The notes beneath the pieces were generated by a model. That model made no database searches. It was not told the DNA's origin and saw only the letters and a list, made by a program, of their open reading frames with translations. A stretch of DNA of 64,000 nucleotides, from assembly GCA_963740675.1 (NCBI GenBank), contig CAVUFS010000003.1:434001-498000 (forward strand), given 5' to 3'. This document shows, one piece after another, positions 41,591 through 49,269 of the stretch. Made by a program: the position numbers and the translations under genes. Numbering within the stretch: position 1 is the stretch's first letter; the number at the start of each line of letters is the position of its first letter. This stretch comes from CAIKMD01 sp963740675. GTDB lineage: Bacteria > Pseudomonadota > Alphaproteobacteria > ATCC43930 > CGMCC-115725.

Positions 41591-41606
41591 TGGCACGCGG
41601 CTTGCT
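41591..41606 (+). promoter_or_regulatory. Sigma-54 promoter for fliK-flgD-flgE
   Basis: TGGCACGCGGCTTGCT is a full consensus match with GG-N10-GC spacing. The predicted transcription start is near 41617, just before the fliK ATG at 41638, which argues against the longer fliK frame opening at 41506. Confidence 0.85.
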
Positions 41607-41637
41607 GATAAGGCCGCGAGACCATTTGGACGAGCAC

Positions 41638-42933
41638 ATGATCGCGCAACCAGTACTCACGACCCCGACAGCGAAGTCGCAAACGCACCAGCATCAGCAG
41701 GCGGCGCAACAGCAGCCACAGCAAAATGCCGGCGGCTTTCAATCGCTGTTGTCGATGACAGATTCTTCTTTGACCGATCTCGCGCAGAACACCGGCGCGG
41801 CTGCGACGACGCCGCAGCCGGCAAACGCCAATAAGAAGAACAACAACGATCAGACACCCACACCTTATGTGCAGGCGCCCAATCAGCCCGTGCCGACGCC
41901 CCAGCCCTCCGACGGCAATCAGGCCGCGAATGCGGCGAGCGCCGTTCCTAACAATGCGACGATGCCGGCGGCCGATGCGGCGGCAGCCGCCGCGGCAGCC
42001 GCCGCGGCCAACGATCAAACCAGCAACACTGACGGCAACAGCAGCGCGTTCGGCGCCGACGAGCTCAATGCGCGCATCGCCTCCGGCGCGCCGATCTATG
42101 CCTCGCAGCCGACCGCCGCGATGGCGACCGTGCCGGCGCATCTGCTTGATGCAGCCAACGCCCATCCGCTTCCGGGTGATACCATAGGCAAGCCGGGTGC
42201 AGACGCGCCCGCCAAGGCACCGACCGACGCGAACGCCACCATGCCCCCGTCGACCGCCAGCGCCACCGCGCCGACGACGACTTTGCTGCCGACCCACCAA
42301 GCGGTCACCGCGGTCGGGACCAACGGCAACGATAAGGACGACGACACCGGGACGGCGGCGCAGACCTCCGACACCGCGACAACCGCCACCACCAACGATC
42401 CCTCAACTCCGAGCGCTTCGATGCTGCAGCAGCCGACCGCGCCGCAAACCGCGCCGGTCCAGGTCGATGCCGCAGCCCACACCGCCGCTCCTTATGTACC
42501 GGTCGGCGAGCAGGTGGCGGTCAATCTCAAACAGGCGCTCAACGCCGACAACAATGAAATCCGCATTCAGCTCAAGCCGGCGGCCCTCGGCACGATCGAC
42601 GTGAAGCTGAATGTCGGTCAGGACGGCCGCATCAACGCCGTCATCTCGGCCGATCGCTCTGACACTCTTAATATGCTGAAGCAAGATTCCGGTACGCTGC
42701 AGCAAGCGCTGAAAGATGCCGGCCTCAACGCCGACAGCAGCAGCCTCAGCTTCAACCTCAATAGCAATGCGCAATCCTTCGCGCAGAACTGGTCGCAAGG
42801 CGGCGGCAGCGCCAATGGCGGTGGCAACGGCGGCTCCTATCGGGGCAGCAACACCACTGATGCTTTGACCGGCAACGACGCGGCCGCACCCGCGCAGCGC
42901 AGCCATTCCGGCGCGCTCAACATCGAGGTCTAA
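41638..42933 (+). CDS. fliK: Flagellar hook-length control protein FliK
   Basis: A 431-residue hook-length ruler. A long Ala/Gln/Pro/Thr-rich N-terminal region (about 1-290) includes an Ala-rich run near residue 105-125. The C-terminal hook-length domain has I-R-I-Q-L-K-P-A-A-L-G-T-I-D-V-K-L-N-V and L-Q-Q-A-L-K-D-A-G-L. The ATG at 41638 was chosen because the sigma-54 promoter at 41591 lies inside the longer open frame. It is 11 bases before flgD. Confidence 0.9.
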   Translation: MIAQPVLTTPTAKSQTHQHQQAAQQQPQQNAGGFQSLLSMTDSSLTDLAQNTGAAATTPQPANANKKNNNDQTPTPYVQAPNQPVPTPQPSDGNQAANAASAVPNNATMPAADAAAAAAAAAAANDQTSNTDGNSSAFGADELNARIASGAPIYASQPTAAMATVPAHLLDAANAHPLPGDTIGKPGADAPAKAPTDANATMPPSTASATAPTTTLLPTHQAVTAVGTNGNDKDDDTGTAAQTSDTATTATTNDPSTPSASMLQQPTAPQTAPVQVDAAAHTAAPYVPVGEQVAVNLKQALNADNNEIRIQLKPAALGTIDVKLNVGQDGRINAVISADRSDTLNMLKQDSGTLQQALKDAGLNADSSSLSFNLNSNAQSFAQNWSQGGGSANGGGNGGSYRGSNTTDALTGNDAAAPAQRSHSGALNIEV

Positions 42934-42944
42934 GGAACCGTATC

Positions 42945-43637
42945 ATGACAACTCCAGTCGGCTCATCGACCTCTGCCGCAGCCGCGACGACCAACGCGTC
43001 AGGCTCGACCACCAATTCGGCCACGGGTCTGGCGCAGAACTTCAACACCTTCCTGACGCTGCTGACGACGCAGTTGCAAAACCAGGATCCGCTGTCGCCG
43101 ATGGACACGAATCAGTTCACCCAACAGCTCGTTTCGTTCAGCCAGGTCGAGCAGCAGATCAACACGAACAGCAACCTGCAGCAGCTCATCCAGCTACAAG
43201 GCGCCGGCGAAAGCATCGCCGCCCTGCCCGTTGTCGGCCAGAACATCGAATACAACTCGGCAACCGCACCGCTGTCCAATGGCCAGGCGAATTACGTCTA
43301 CGGCCTGCCGAGCGCGTCGACCTCGACCGCGCTGACCGTGGTCGATTCGGACGGCAGGGTGGTCTACACGCAGCCGGGCGAAACCGACGCCGGTTCGCAT
43401 TCCTTCACTTGGAACGGCAAGACCAATGCCGGCGTGCAACTGCCCGACGGCAACTACACGCTCAAGATCCAGGCCGCCGACGCCAGCGGCAGCGCGATCA
43501 CACCGAGTATCGCCTCGATCGGCTCCGTCCAGGCGGTCGGCGTCGAGAACGGCACGGCGACCTTCACCGTGAATGGCTTGGCGGTACCGATGAGCGAACT
43601 CGTCACCGTCAACCCCATCCTTCCGCAAACCAACTAA
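42945..43637 (+). CDS. flgD: Flagellar hook scaffolding protein FlgD
   Basis: A 230-residue hook cap. The N-terminal FlgD signature is present: F-L-T-L-L-T-T-Q-L-Q-N-Q-D-P-L-S-P-M-D. F-T-Q-Q-L-V-S-F-S-Q-V-E-Q follows. The C-terminal part has W-N-G-K-T-N-A-G-V-Q-L-P-D-G-N-Y and ends in a Fn3-like fold. The first 25 residues are Ala/Ser/Thr-rich. Confidence 0.94.
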   Translation: MTTPVGSSTSAAAATTNASGSTTNSATGLAQNFNTFLTLLTTQLQNQDPLSPMDTNQFTQQLVSFSQVEQQINTNSNLQQLIQLQGAGESIAALPVVGQNIEYNSATAPLSNGQANYVYGLPSASTSTALTVVDSDGRVVYTQPGETDAGSHSFTWNGKTNAGVQLPDGNYTLKIQAADASGSAITPSIASIGSVQAVGVENGTATFTVNGLAVPMSELVTVNPILPQTN

Positions 43638-43661
43638 TTTCGTTCCGCAGGAGATAACCTT

Positions 43662-44957
43662 ATGAGTATTTTTGGTGCGCTCGGCGCAGCCGTCTCGGGA
43701 TTGGCCGCCAACAGCAACGCGCTCGGTATCATTTCCGACAACATCGCGAACTCGAACACGATCGGCTACAAGGACACCGGCACCGATTTCCGGACGCTGG
43801 TGACGGCGAGCGGCTCGCCCTCGCTCTATTCGCCGGGCGGCGTCGAATCCCAGCCGATGTACAACGTCGCGCAGCAAGGTGTGCTGCAGGCGGAATCCTC
43901 ACCCACTGATCTCGCGATCTCCGGCGGCGGCTTCTTCGTCGTGAATTCGAGCTCGGCCGGTGGCTCCAGCGGCGCGATCACCTATACACGCGCGGGTAAT
44001 TTCTCGGTCGACGCGAACGGCAACCTGGTCAATGCCGCGGGCTTCTACCTGCAGGGCCAGCCGCTGACCAATACCGAGGCAGCGCAGGTCCAGGCCGGCA
44101 ACTACAACGTGCTAACGACCACAACTCCGAGCCTCTTGCAAACGGTCAACGTGTCGAACAATGCCGGCACGGCGCAGCAGACCGGCAATGTCAGCCTGAT
44201 CGCCAATCTCCCGGCCAGCGGCTCAACCCCGCAGACCATGACCGTTCCGGTCTATGACTCGCTCGGCGTTCAGCACGATATGACGCTGACCTTCACGCCC
44301 TCGGGCACTGCGAATACATGGACGGTCGGCGCTTCCTTCACGGGCGCCGGCACCAGCACCGCGACGATCGCCGCCGGCGACAACACCATCAAGTTCAACA
44401 CCGACGGCACGCTCAATACCGCCGGAAGCACGTTCGACACTGCCGGCGCGCTGTCGATCGCTTGGGACCCGGCAGTAACCGGCGGCACCTCGCCGCAGAC
44501 CATCAACTTCAATCTCGGCAACGACGGCACCTCAAGCGGCCTCAGCCAGATCGGCACGGCCTTTACCGTCGGCCAGATCAACCAGGACGGTGTGCAATTC
44601 GGTAATTTCAGCGGCGTCACGGTCAATTCGGCGGGTATCGTCACGGCGAATTACGACAACGGTCTGACCCGTCCGATCTACGTCCTCCCGGTCAGCACCT
44701 TCTCGAACCCCAACGGGCTACAGGCGCAGAGCGGTAACGTCTACTCGGAAACCACGACCTCGGGCGCGGCCGTGCTCCGCGAGGCGGGTACGGGTGCAGC
44801 GGGCGAGATCGCGCCCTCATCGCTGGAAGATTCGACCGTCGATATCGCGACGGAATTCAGCAACCTCATCGTTACCCAGCGCGCCTACGAGGCGAACTCG
44901 AAAATCATCACCACCGCCGATCAGATGCTCCAAACGCTGATCCAGGCGAAGCAGTAA
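43662..44957 (+). CDS. flgE: Flagellar hook protein FlgE
   Basis: A 431-residue hook subunit. The N-terminal I-S-D-N-I-A-N-S-N-T-I-G-Y-K-D-T and the C-terminal L-I-V-T-Q-R-A-Y-E-A-N-S-K-I-I-T-T-A-D-Q-M-L are the hook/rod signatures. The middle is Thr/Gly/Asn-rich and beta-structured. It closes the fliK-flgD-flgE operon; the 130 bases after it lead to sciP and contain TTAACCAT at 45036. Confidence 0.95.
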   Translation: MSIFGALGAAVSGLAANSNALGIISDNIANSNTIGYKDTGTDFRTLVTASGSPSLYSPGGVESQPMYNVAQQGVLQAESSPTDLAISGGGFFVVNSSSAGGSSGAITYTRAGNFSVDANGNLVNAAGFYLQGQPLTNTEAAQVQAGNYNVLTTTTPSLLQTVNVSNNAGTAQQTGNVSLIANLPASGSTPQTMTVPVYDSLGVQHDMTLTFTPSGTANTWTVGASFTGAGTSTATIAAGDNTIKFNTDGTLNTAGSTFDTAGALSIAWDPAVTGGTSPQTINFNLGNDGTSSGLSQIGTAFTVGQINQDGVQFGNFSGVTVNSAGIVTANYDNGLTRPIYVLPVSTFSNPNGLQAQSGNVYSETTTSGAAVLREAGTGAAGEIAPSSLEDSTVDIATEFSNLIVTQRAYEANSKIITTADQMLQTLIQAKQ

Positions 44958-45035
44958 CGCCTTGATCCAAACCGGTTCCGGCGCGCTCAACTCGCGGGCG
45001 CACTCACCGGCATTTTAGGTAAATGTATCAAAGCG

Positions 45036-45043
45036 TTAACCAT
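45036..45043 (+). promoter_or_regulatory. TTAACCAT before sciP, possible CtrA half-site
   Basis: TTAACCATAAAACTTAGG lies 47 bases upstream of the sciP ATG. It resembles a CtrA site whose second half is spaced by nine bases. In Caulobacter sciP is activated by CtrA. A run of seven Ts follows at 45054. Confidence 0.35.
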
Positions 45044-45089
45044 AAAACTTAGGGTTTTTTTAAAAGGGGTACGGGTACATTCCGTCGTC

Positions 45090-45419
45090 ATGCAGACCAA
45101 AGCGACCACACCCTTGAGCGCTGCTCAACCGCAATCCCGGGAAGCCGAGAGCACAGAGTGGCTCCTCGACATCGGATCGGGCGTCAGCCTCGACAGCCTC
45201 CCCCCGCCCGAGACCAAGCGCTGGGTCATTCGCCGCAAGGCGGAAGTCGTTGCCGCTGTCCGGGCCGGCCTCCTCAGCCTCGAAGAGGCTTGCGCACGTT
45301 ACACGCTTTCCGTGGAAGAATTCCTTTCCTGGCAGCGTCTCGTCGACAGCCACGGCCTCCCCGGCCTACGCGTCACGCGCCTCCAGGACTACCGCGCTCT
45401 CGATCGTAGCGAGCGCTGA
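45090..45419 (+). CDS. sciP: CtrA inhibitor SciP (DUF1153)
   Basis: A 109-residue DUF1153 protein. The helix-turn-helix core is P-P-P-E-T-K-R-W-V-I-R-R-K-A-E-V-V-A-A-V followed by G-L-L-S-L-E-E-A-C and Y-T-L-S-V-E-E-F-L-S-W-Q. In Caulobacter SciP blocks CtrA-dependent transcription late in the cycle. The N-terminus (about 25 residues) is longer than in Caulobacter and unconserved. It sits between flgE and the fliF operon with its own upstream region. The ribosome site is unclear. Confidence 0.9.
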   Translation: MQTKATTPLSAAQPQSREAESTEWLLDIGSGVSLDSLPPPETKRWVIRRKAEVVAAVRAGLLSLEEACARYTLSVEEFLSWQRLVDSHGLPGLRVTRLQDYRALDRSER

Positions 45420-45465
45420 CTTCGGCGGCCGGATGCCCTGGGCACCGGCCGGGTTTAAGTCAGGG

Positions 45466-45480
45466 CGGCATGATTTGCCG
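45466..45480. promoter_or_regulatory. Putative FlbD operator 1 upstream of fliF
   Basis: Perfect CGGCA-TGATT-TGCCG. It is 21 bases centre to centre from operator 2, about two helical turns, and about 110 bases from the fliF start. Confidence 0.7.
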
Positions 45481-45486
45481 CCCAGT

Positions 45487-45501
45487 CGGCAAAATCTGCC
45501 G
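45487..45501. promoter_or_regulatory. Putative FlbD operator 2 upstream of fliF
   Basis: Perfect CGGCA-AAATC-TGCCG. No sigma-54 element follows, so FlbD probably represses here, as reported for fliF in Caulobacter. Confidence 0.7.
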
Positions 45502-45506
45502 CCTCT

Positions 45507-45521
45507 TTAACTCTCTGTTCA
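45507..45521 (+). promoter_or_regulatory. Near-perfect CtrA box before fliF
   Basis: TTAA-CTCTCTG-TTCA, one mismatch from TTAA-N7-TTAA, six bases after the second FlbD operator and 62 bases before the fliF start. Confidence 0.5.
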
Positions 45522-45582
45522 CCCAACCGCCCCTAGTGTCGGCGCGGGCATAAGCCCGGATCGCCAGCCAAGGGATTCGACG

Positions 45583-47229
45583 GTGAACGGTTTCATTCAG
45601 TTAATTCGCAATCTCGGTCCCGCGCGCCTGTTGACCATGGCGCTGATCGCCGCTGGGACGGTCGCGTTCTTTTATTACCTGATCGGCAAGGTCAACACGC
45701 CGGAGATGGGGCTGCTCTATAGCGACCTCGATCCCAAGGACAGCGGCCAGATCGTCCAAAAGCTCGAAAGCCTGAACGTCCCCTACGAGCTGCGTGCCGG
45801 TGGCGGCCAGATCCTGGTTCCGGTCGATCAAGCGACGAAGCTGCGCATGTCGATAGCCGAGCTTGGCCTGCCGCATGGCGGCTCGGTCGGCTACGAGATT
45901 TTCGATAAGACCGACCAGTTTGGCCCCTCGCAATTCGTCGAGAACATCAATCAAGTCCGCGCGCTCGAAGGCGAGCTCGAGCGCACCATCACTTCGATCA
46001 ACCTCGTGTCGTCGGCGCGCGTCCATCTCGTGCTGCCGCAGCGCCAGTTGTTCTCGCGCGACCGCCAGGAAGCGAGCGCGTCGATCGTCCTCAAAGTGCG
46101 CGGCAAGCTGTCCAGCGGCCAGGTCGCGGCGATCCAGCACCTCGTCGCCGCCGCCGTGCCCGACCTCAACCCCAATCACGTCTCGATCGTCGACGACCAG
46201 GGCACGCTCCTGGCGCGCGGCGATGGCGATGCATCCGCGGCGGCCACCTCCTCGAATGCCGAAGAGATGCGCGTCAATTACGAGAACCGCATGGCGCGCA
46301 ATGTCGAGCAACTGATCGAGCGCTCGGTCGGCGCCGGCAAAGCACGCGTCGATGTGCATGCCGAGATGAATTTCGACCGCATCACGACGAATTCCGAGAG
46401 CTACGATCCGGATGGTCAGGTCGTGCGCTCGACCCAGACCGACAACCAGTCGGAGCAGAACGGCACCACCAGCGGTGCGGCGGTCTCTGTCTCGACCAAT
46501 CTGCCGAACGGTCAAACTGCCCCGAGCAGCAGCGACAACAAGCAGAGCAAGAGCACGCATACGCAAGAGACGGTCAATTACGAGATCAGCAAGACCGTCA
46601 AGAGCCAGATCAGCGATCAAGGCACCGTGAAACGTCTCTCGGTCGCGGTGCTGGTCGACGGCTCCACGACGGTCGGCGCCGACGGCAAGAAGACCTATCA
46701 GCCGCGCTCGCCCGACGATCTGAAGCAGCTCACCGCCCTCGTGCGCTCGGCCGTCGGCTATGACGAAAAGCGTGGCGACACGGTCGAAGTTGTGAACATG
46801 GCCTTCGCCGGCGCCGAAGATCTGCCCGCCGCGCCCGCCGCATTCAATCTGATGGGCCTCGAGAAGGGTGACCTGATGTATCTGGGCACCACCGCCGGCA
46901 CCGCGCTGATCGGCCTCCTGATCCTGATGCTGGTCGTGAAGCCGATGTTCGGCCGCTTCCTCGACACCGCAAAGAACCTTGGCCCGACGGGCATGCCTGC
47001 GCTAGCCATGGCTGGTGGCGCTCCCGCCACCGCGCTCCCCGCGCCCGCCGGTGCCCCCGGCACAGCCGTCGCCCGCGCACCACAGCCGCCGCAAGGCGAG
47101 ATGATCGATATCGGCCAGGTCGACGGCCGGGTCGCTGCCTCCAGCATTAAGAAGATCGGCGAGATCGTCGAAAAACATCCGGACGAGGCGGTCGCCATCG
47201 TTCGTAGCTGGATGTACCAGGACAATTAA
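45583..47229 (+). CDS. fliF: Flagellar MS-ring protein FliF
   Basis: A 548-residue inner-membrane ring protein. Transmembrane helices are near residues 15-35 and 430-455. The periplasmic YscJ-like domain has F-D-K-T-D-Q-F-G-P-S-Q-F-V-E-N-I-N and S-A-R-V-H-L-V-L-P. The C-terminus (about 500-548) is the FliG-binding tail. The start is GTG with AAGGGA upstream. It heads the fliF-fliG-fliH-fliN-flbD-flhA-flhF-flhG operon. Confidence 0.96.
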   Translation: MNGFIQLIRNLGPARLLTMALIAAGTVAFFYYLIGKVNTPEMGLLYSDLDPKDSGQIVQKLESLNVPYELRAGGGQILVPVDQATKLRMSIAELGLPHGGSVGYEIFDKTDQFGPSQFVENINQVRALEGELERTITSINLVSSARVHLVLPQRQLFSRDRQEASASIVLKVRGKLSSGQVAAIQHLVAAAVPDLNPNHVSIVDDQGTLLARGDGDASAAATSSNAEEMRVNYENRMARNVEQLIERSVGAGKARVDVHAEMNFDRITTNSESYDPDGQVVRSTQTDNQSEQNGTTSGAAVSVSTNLPNGQTAPSSSDNKQSKSTHTQETVNYEISKTVKSQISDQGTVKRLSVAVLVDGSTTVGADGKKTYQPRSPDDLKQLTALVRSAVGYDEKRGDTVEVVNMAFAGAEDLPAAPAAFNLMGLEKGDLMYLGTTAGTALIGLLILMLVVKPMFGRFLDTAKNLGPTGMPALAMAGGAPATALPAPAGAPGTAVARAPQPPQGEMIDIGQVDGRVAASSIKKIGEIVEKHPDEAVAIVRSWMYQDN

Positions 47230-47246
47230 GCGGAAAGACCGAGCAC

Positions 47247-48263
47247 ATGCGCGTCCGTGAAGATTACCGATCGCTGAATGGCGCCGAGAAGGCCGCGATC
47301 CTGATGCTTTCCCTCGGTGAAGAGCATTCGAGCCGCCTCTTTGCCCTGATGGATGACGAAGAGATCAAGGAAATCTCGGCCTGCATGGCCAATCTCGGCA
47401 CGGTCTCGTCGAGCATCGTCGAGAAGCTGTTCGTCGATTTCGCCGATCATATCTCGGCCACCGGCTCGCTCGTCGGCACGCATGAAAGCACTGAGCGCCT
47501 GCTCTCCAAGGCCCTCGGCCCCGAGCGCGTCGCCTTGATCATGGAAGAAATCCGCGGCCCCGCCGGCCGCACGATGTGGGACAAGCTCGGCAACGTGAAC
47601 GAGGCCGTCCTCGCCAACTATCTCAAGAACGAATATCCGCAGACCGTCGCCGTCGTGCTCTCGAAGATCAAGTCGGATCACGCCGGCCGCGTGCTGACGC
47701 AGCTTCCCGAGAGCTTCGCGATGGAAGTGATCATGCGCATGCTGCGCATGGAAGCGGTGCAGAAAGAGGTGCTCGACGACGTCGAGCGCACGCTCCGCAA
47801 CGAGTTCTTCACCTCCCTCGCCCGCACCAACCGCCGCGACGCGCACGAGTTGATCGCTGAAATCTTCAACAGCCTCGACCGCAACACCGAGACACGCTTC
47901 ATCGCCGCCCTCGAAGAGCGTAACCGCGACAGCGCCGAGCGCATTAAAGGCCTCATGTTCACCTTCGAAGACCTGCAGAAGCTCGACAGTGGCGCGATCC
48001 AGTCGCTCATGCGCGCCGCCGAGAAGGAAAAGCTGCCGGTCGCCCTCAAAGGCGCCTCCGACGCGCTCAAGGATCTGTTCTTCGGCAACATGTCCGAACG
48101 CGCCTCGAAGCTCCTCAAGGAAGAGATCGCGGCCATGGGCCCGGTCCGCCTCAAGGACGTCGAGGAAGCGCAGAGCTACCTGGTCTCGGTCGCGAAGGAT
48201 CTCGCGGCACGCGGCGAAATCATCATCTCCGACGGCAGTGCCGAAGACGAGCTGGTGTACTGA
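47247..48263 (+). CDS. fliG: Flagellar motor switch protein FliG
   Basis: A 338-residue rotor protein. The N-terminal L-N-G-A-E-K-A-A-I-L-M-L-S-L-G-E-E contacts FliF. The middle domain has E-Y-P-Q-T-V-A-V-V-L-S-K-I. The C-terminal stator-interacting domain carries the charged helix near M-F-T-F-E-D-L-Q-K-L-D and R-A-S-K-L-L-K-E-E-I-A. It follows fliF by 17 bases. Confidence 0.97.
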   Translation: MRVREDYRSLNGAEKAAILMLSLGEEHSSRLFALMDDEEIKEISACMANLGTVSSSIVEKLFVDFADHISATGSLVGTHESTERLLSKALGPERVALIMEEIRGPAGRTMWDKLGNVNEAVLANYLKNEYPQTVAVVLSKIKSDHAGRVLTQLPESFAMEVIMRMLRMEAVQKEVLDDVERTLRNEFFTSLARTNRRDAHELIAEIFNSLDRNTETRFIAALEERNRDSAERIKGLMFTFEDLQKLDSGAIQSLMRAAEKEKLPVALKGASDALKDLFFGNMSERASKLLKEEIAAMGPVRLKDVEEAQSYLVSVAKDLAARGEIIISDGSAEDELVY

Positions 48264-48271
48264 GCCCCTCC

Positions 48272-48910
48272 ATGGCAATGCCGCAGAAATTCACCTTCGA
48301 CGTCTCCTTCGACCACCTCGGTACGCCGAGCGCGCGGTCGCTGGCCGAGCGCCGCTTCACCCGCAACGAGATGGAAGCGACGCGCCAGGCCGCGCTCGCC
48401 GAAGGCCACGCGGCGGGTCTCGCCGAAGCCGCGACATCGGCGCAGTCCCTTACCGCGGACTCGCTGGCGAAGATCGCCGGCAGCCTCGCCGCGCTGTTCG
48501 AGGCGCAGGACGCCACCGCTCTCGACACCGAGCGCCGCGCGCTGGGTGCGATGCAGACGATCATCACCAAGCTGATCCCGGGCATCGCCGCCAAGGACCC
48601 GCTGGCCGAGGTCGAAGCCTTCACGACCCAATGCCTCCACGAGGCGATCGACGAGCCGCGCGTCGTGTTGCGCGTCGCCGAAGAGATATACGAGCCGCTG
48701 CGCGAGCGTCTCGACACGCTTGCCAACGCCGCCGGTTATGCCGGCCGCATCGTGCTGCTGGCCGACGACGCGATCACCGGCGGCGACGCCCGCGTCGAAT
48801 GGGCCGATGGCGGCGCCGAGCGCAACCTCGCCGGCCAATGCACCGAGCTCAATGCTTTGCTTGATCGCCGCCGCGATCCGGCCGCGACCCCCAACCCCGT
48901 TTCCGTGTGA
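48272..48910 (+). CDS. fliH: Flagellar assembly protein FliH (FlbE-like)
   Basis: A 212-residue negative regulator and stabiliser of the FliI ATPase. A short Phe-rich N-terminus leads into an Ala/Glu/Arg-rich helix (A-L-A-E-G-H-A-A-G-L-A-E-A), then a compact C-terminal domain (L-R-E-R-L-D-T-L-A; V-E-W-A-D-G-G-A-E-R). It occupies the position between fliG and fliN where Caulobacter has flbE. FliI itself is encoded elsewhere (56121). Identity rests on pattern and position. Confidence 0.8.
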   Translation: MAMPQKFTFDVSFDHLGTPSARSLAERRFTRNEMEATRQAALAEGHAAGLAEAATSAQSLTADSLAKIAGSLAALFEAQDATALDTERRALGAMQTIITKLIPGIAAKDPLAEVEAFTTQCLHEAIDEPRVVLRVAEEIYEPLRERLDTLANAAGYAGRIVLLADDAITGGDARVEWADGGAERNLAGQCTELNALLDRRRDPAATPNPVSV

Positions 48911-48923
48911 GGAGTAACAGAGA

Positions 48924-49244
48924 ATGAGTGAGAACCCCAATATGGCGCTGAACGAGCTCGACGGCTCCGGCGATCAGCAAGCGGAGCAGAAGCCGCAAAG
49001 CGCCAAGGATCTGGAGGCGGTCTACGACATTCCCGTCCAGATCTCGGCGGTGCTCGGCCGCGCGAATATGCAGGTCAGCCAGCTTCTGAAACTCGGCCGC
49101 GGCGCGGTCGTCGAGCTCGACCGCAAAGTCGGCGAAGCGATCGACATCTATGTGAACAACCGGCTCGTCGCCCGCGGCGAAGTCGTCGTCGTCGATGAGC
49201 GCCTCGGCGTGACCATGACCGAAATCGTCAAGGCCGATCGCTAA
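48924..49244 (+). CDS. fliN: Flagellar motor switch protein FliN
   Basis: A 106-residue C-ring protein. The SpoA domain (about 35-105) contains V-S-Q-L-L-K-L-G-R-G-A-V-V-E-L-D, Y-V-N-N-R-L-V-A-R-G-E-V-V-V and the C-terminal R-L-G-V-T-M-T-E-I-V. Between fliH and flbD, as in Caulobacter. Confidence 0.95.
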   Translation: MSENPNMALNELDGSGDQQAEQKPQSAKDLEAVYDIPVQISAVLGRANMQVSQLLKLGRGAVVELDRKVGEAIDIYVNNRLVARGEVVVVDERLGVTMTEIVKADR

Positions 49245-49269
49245 CCGGCTCGTTTAGAGGAAAAGTATC

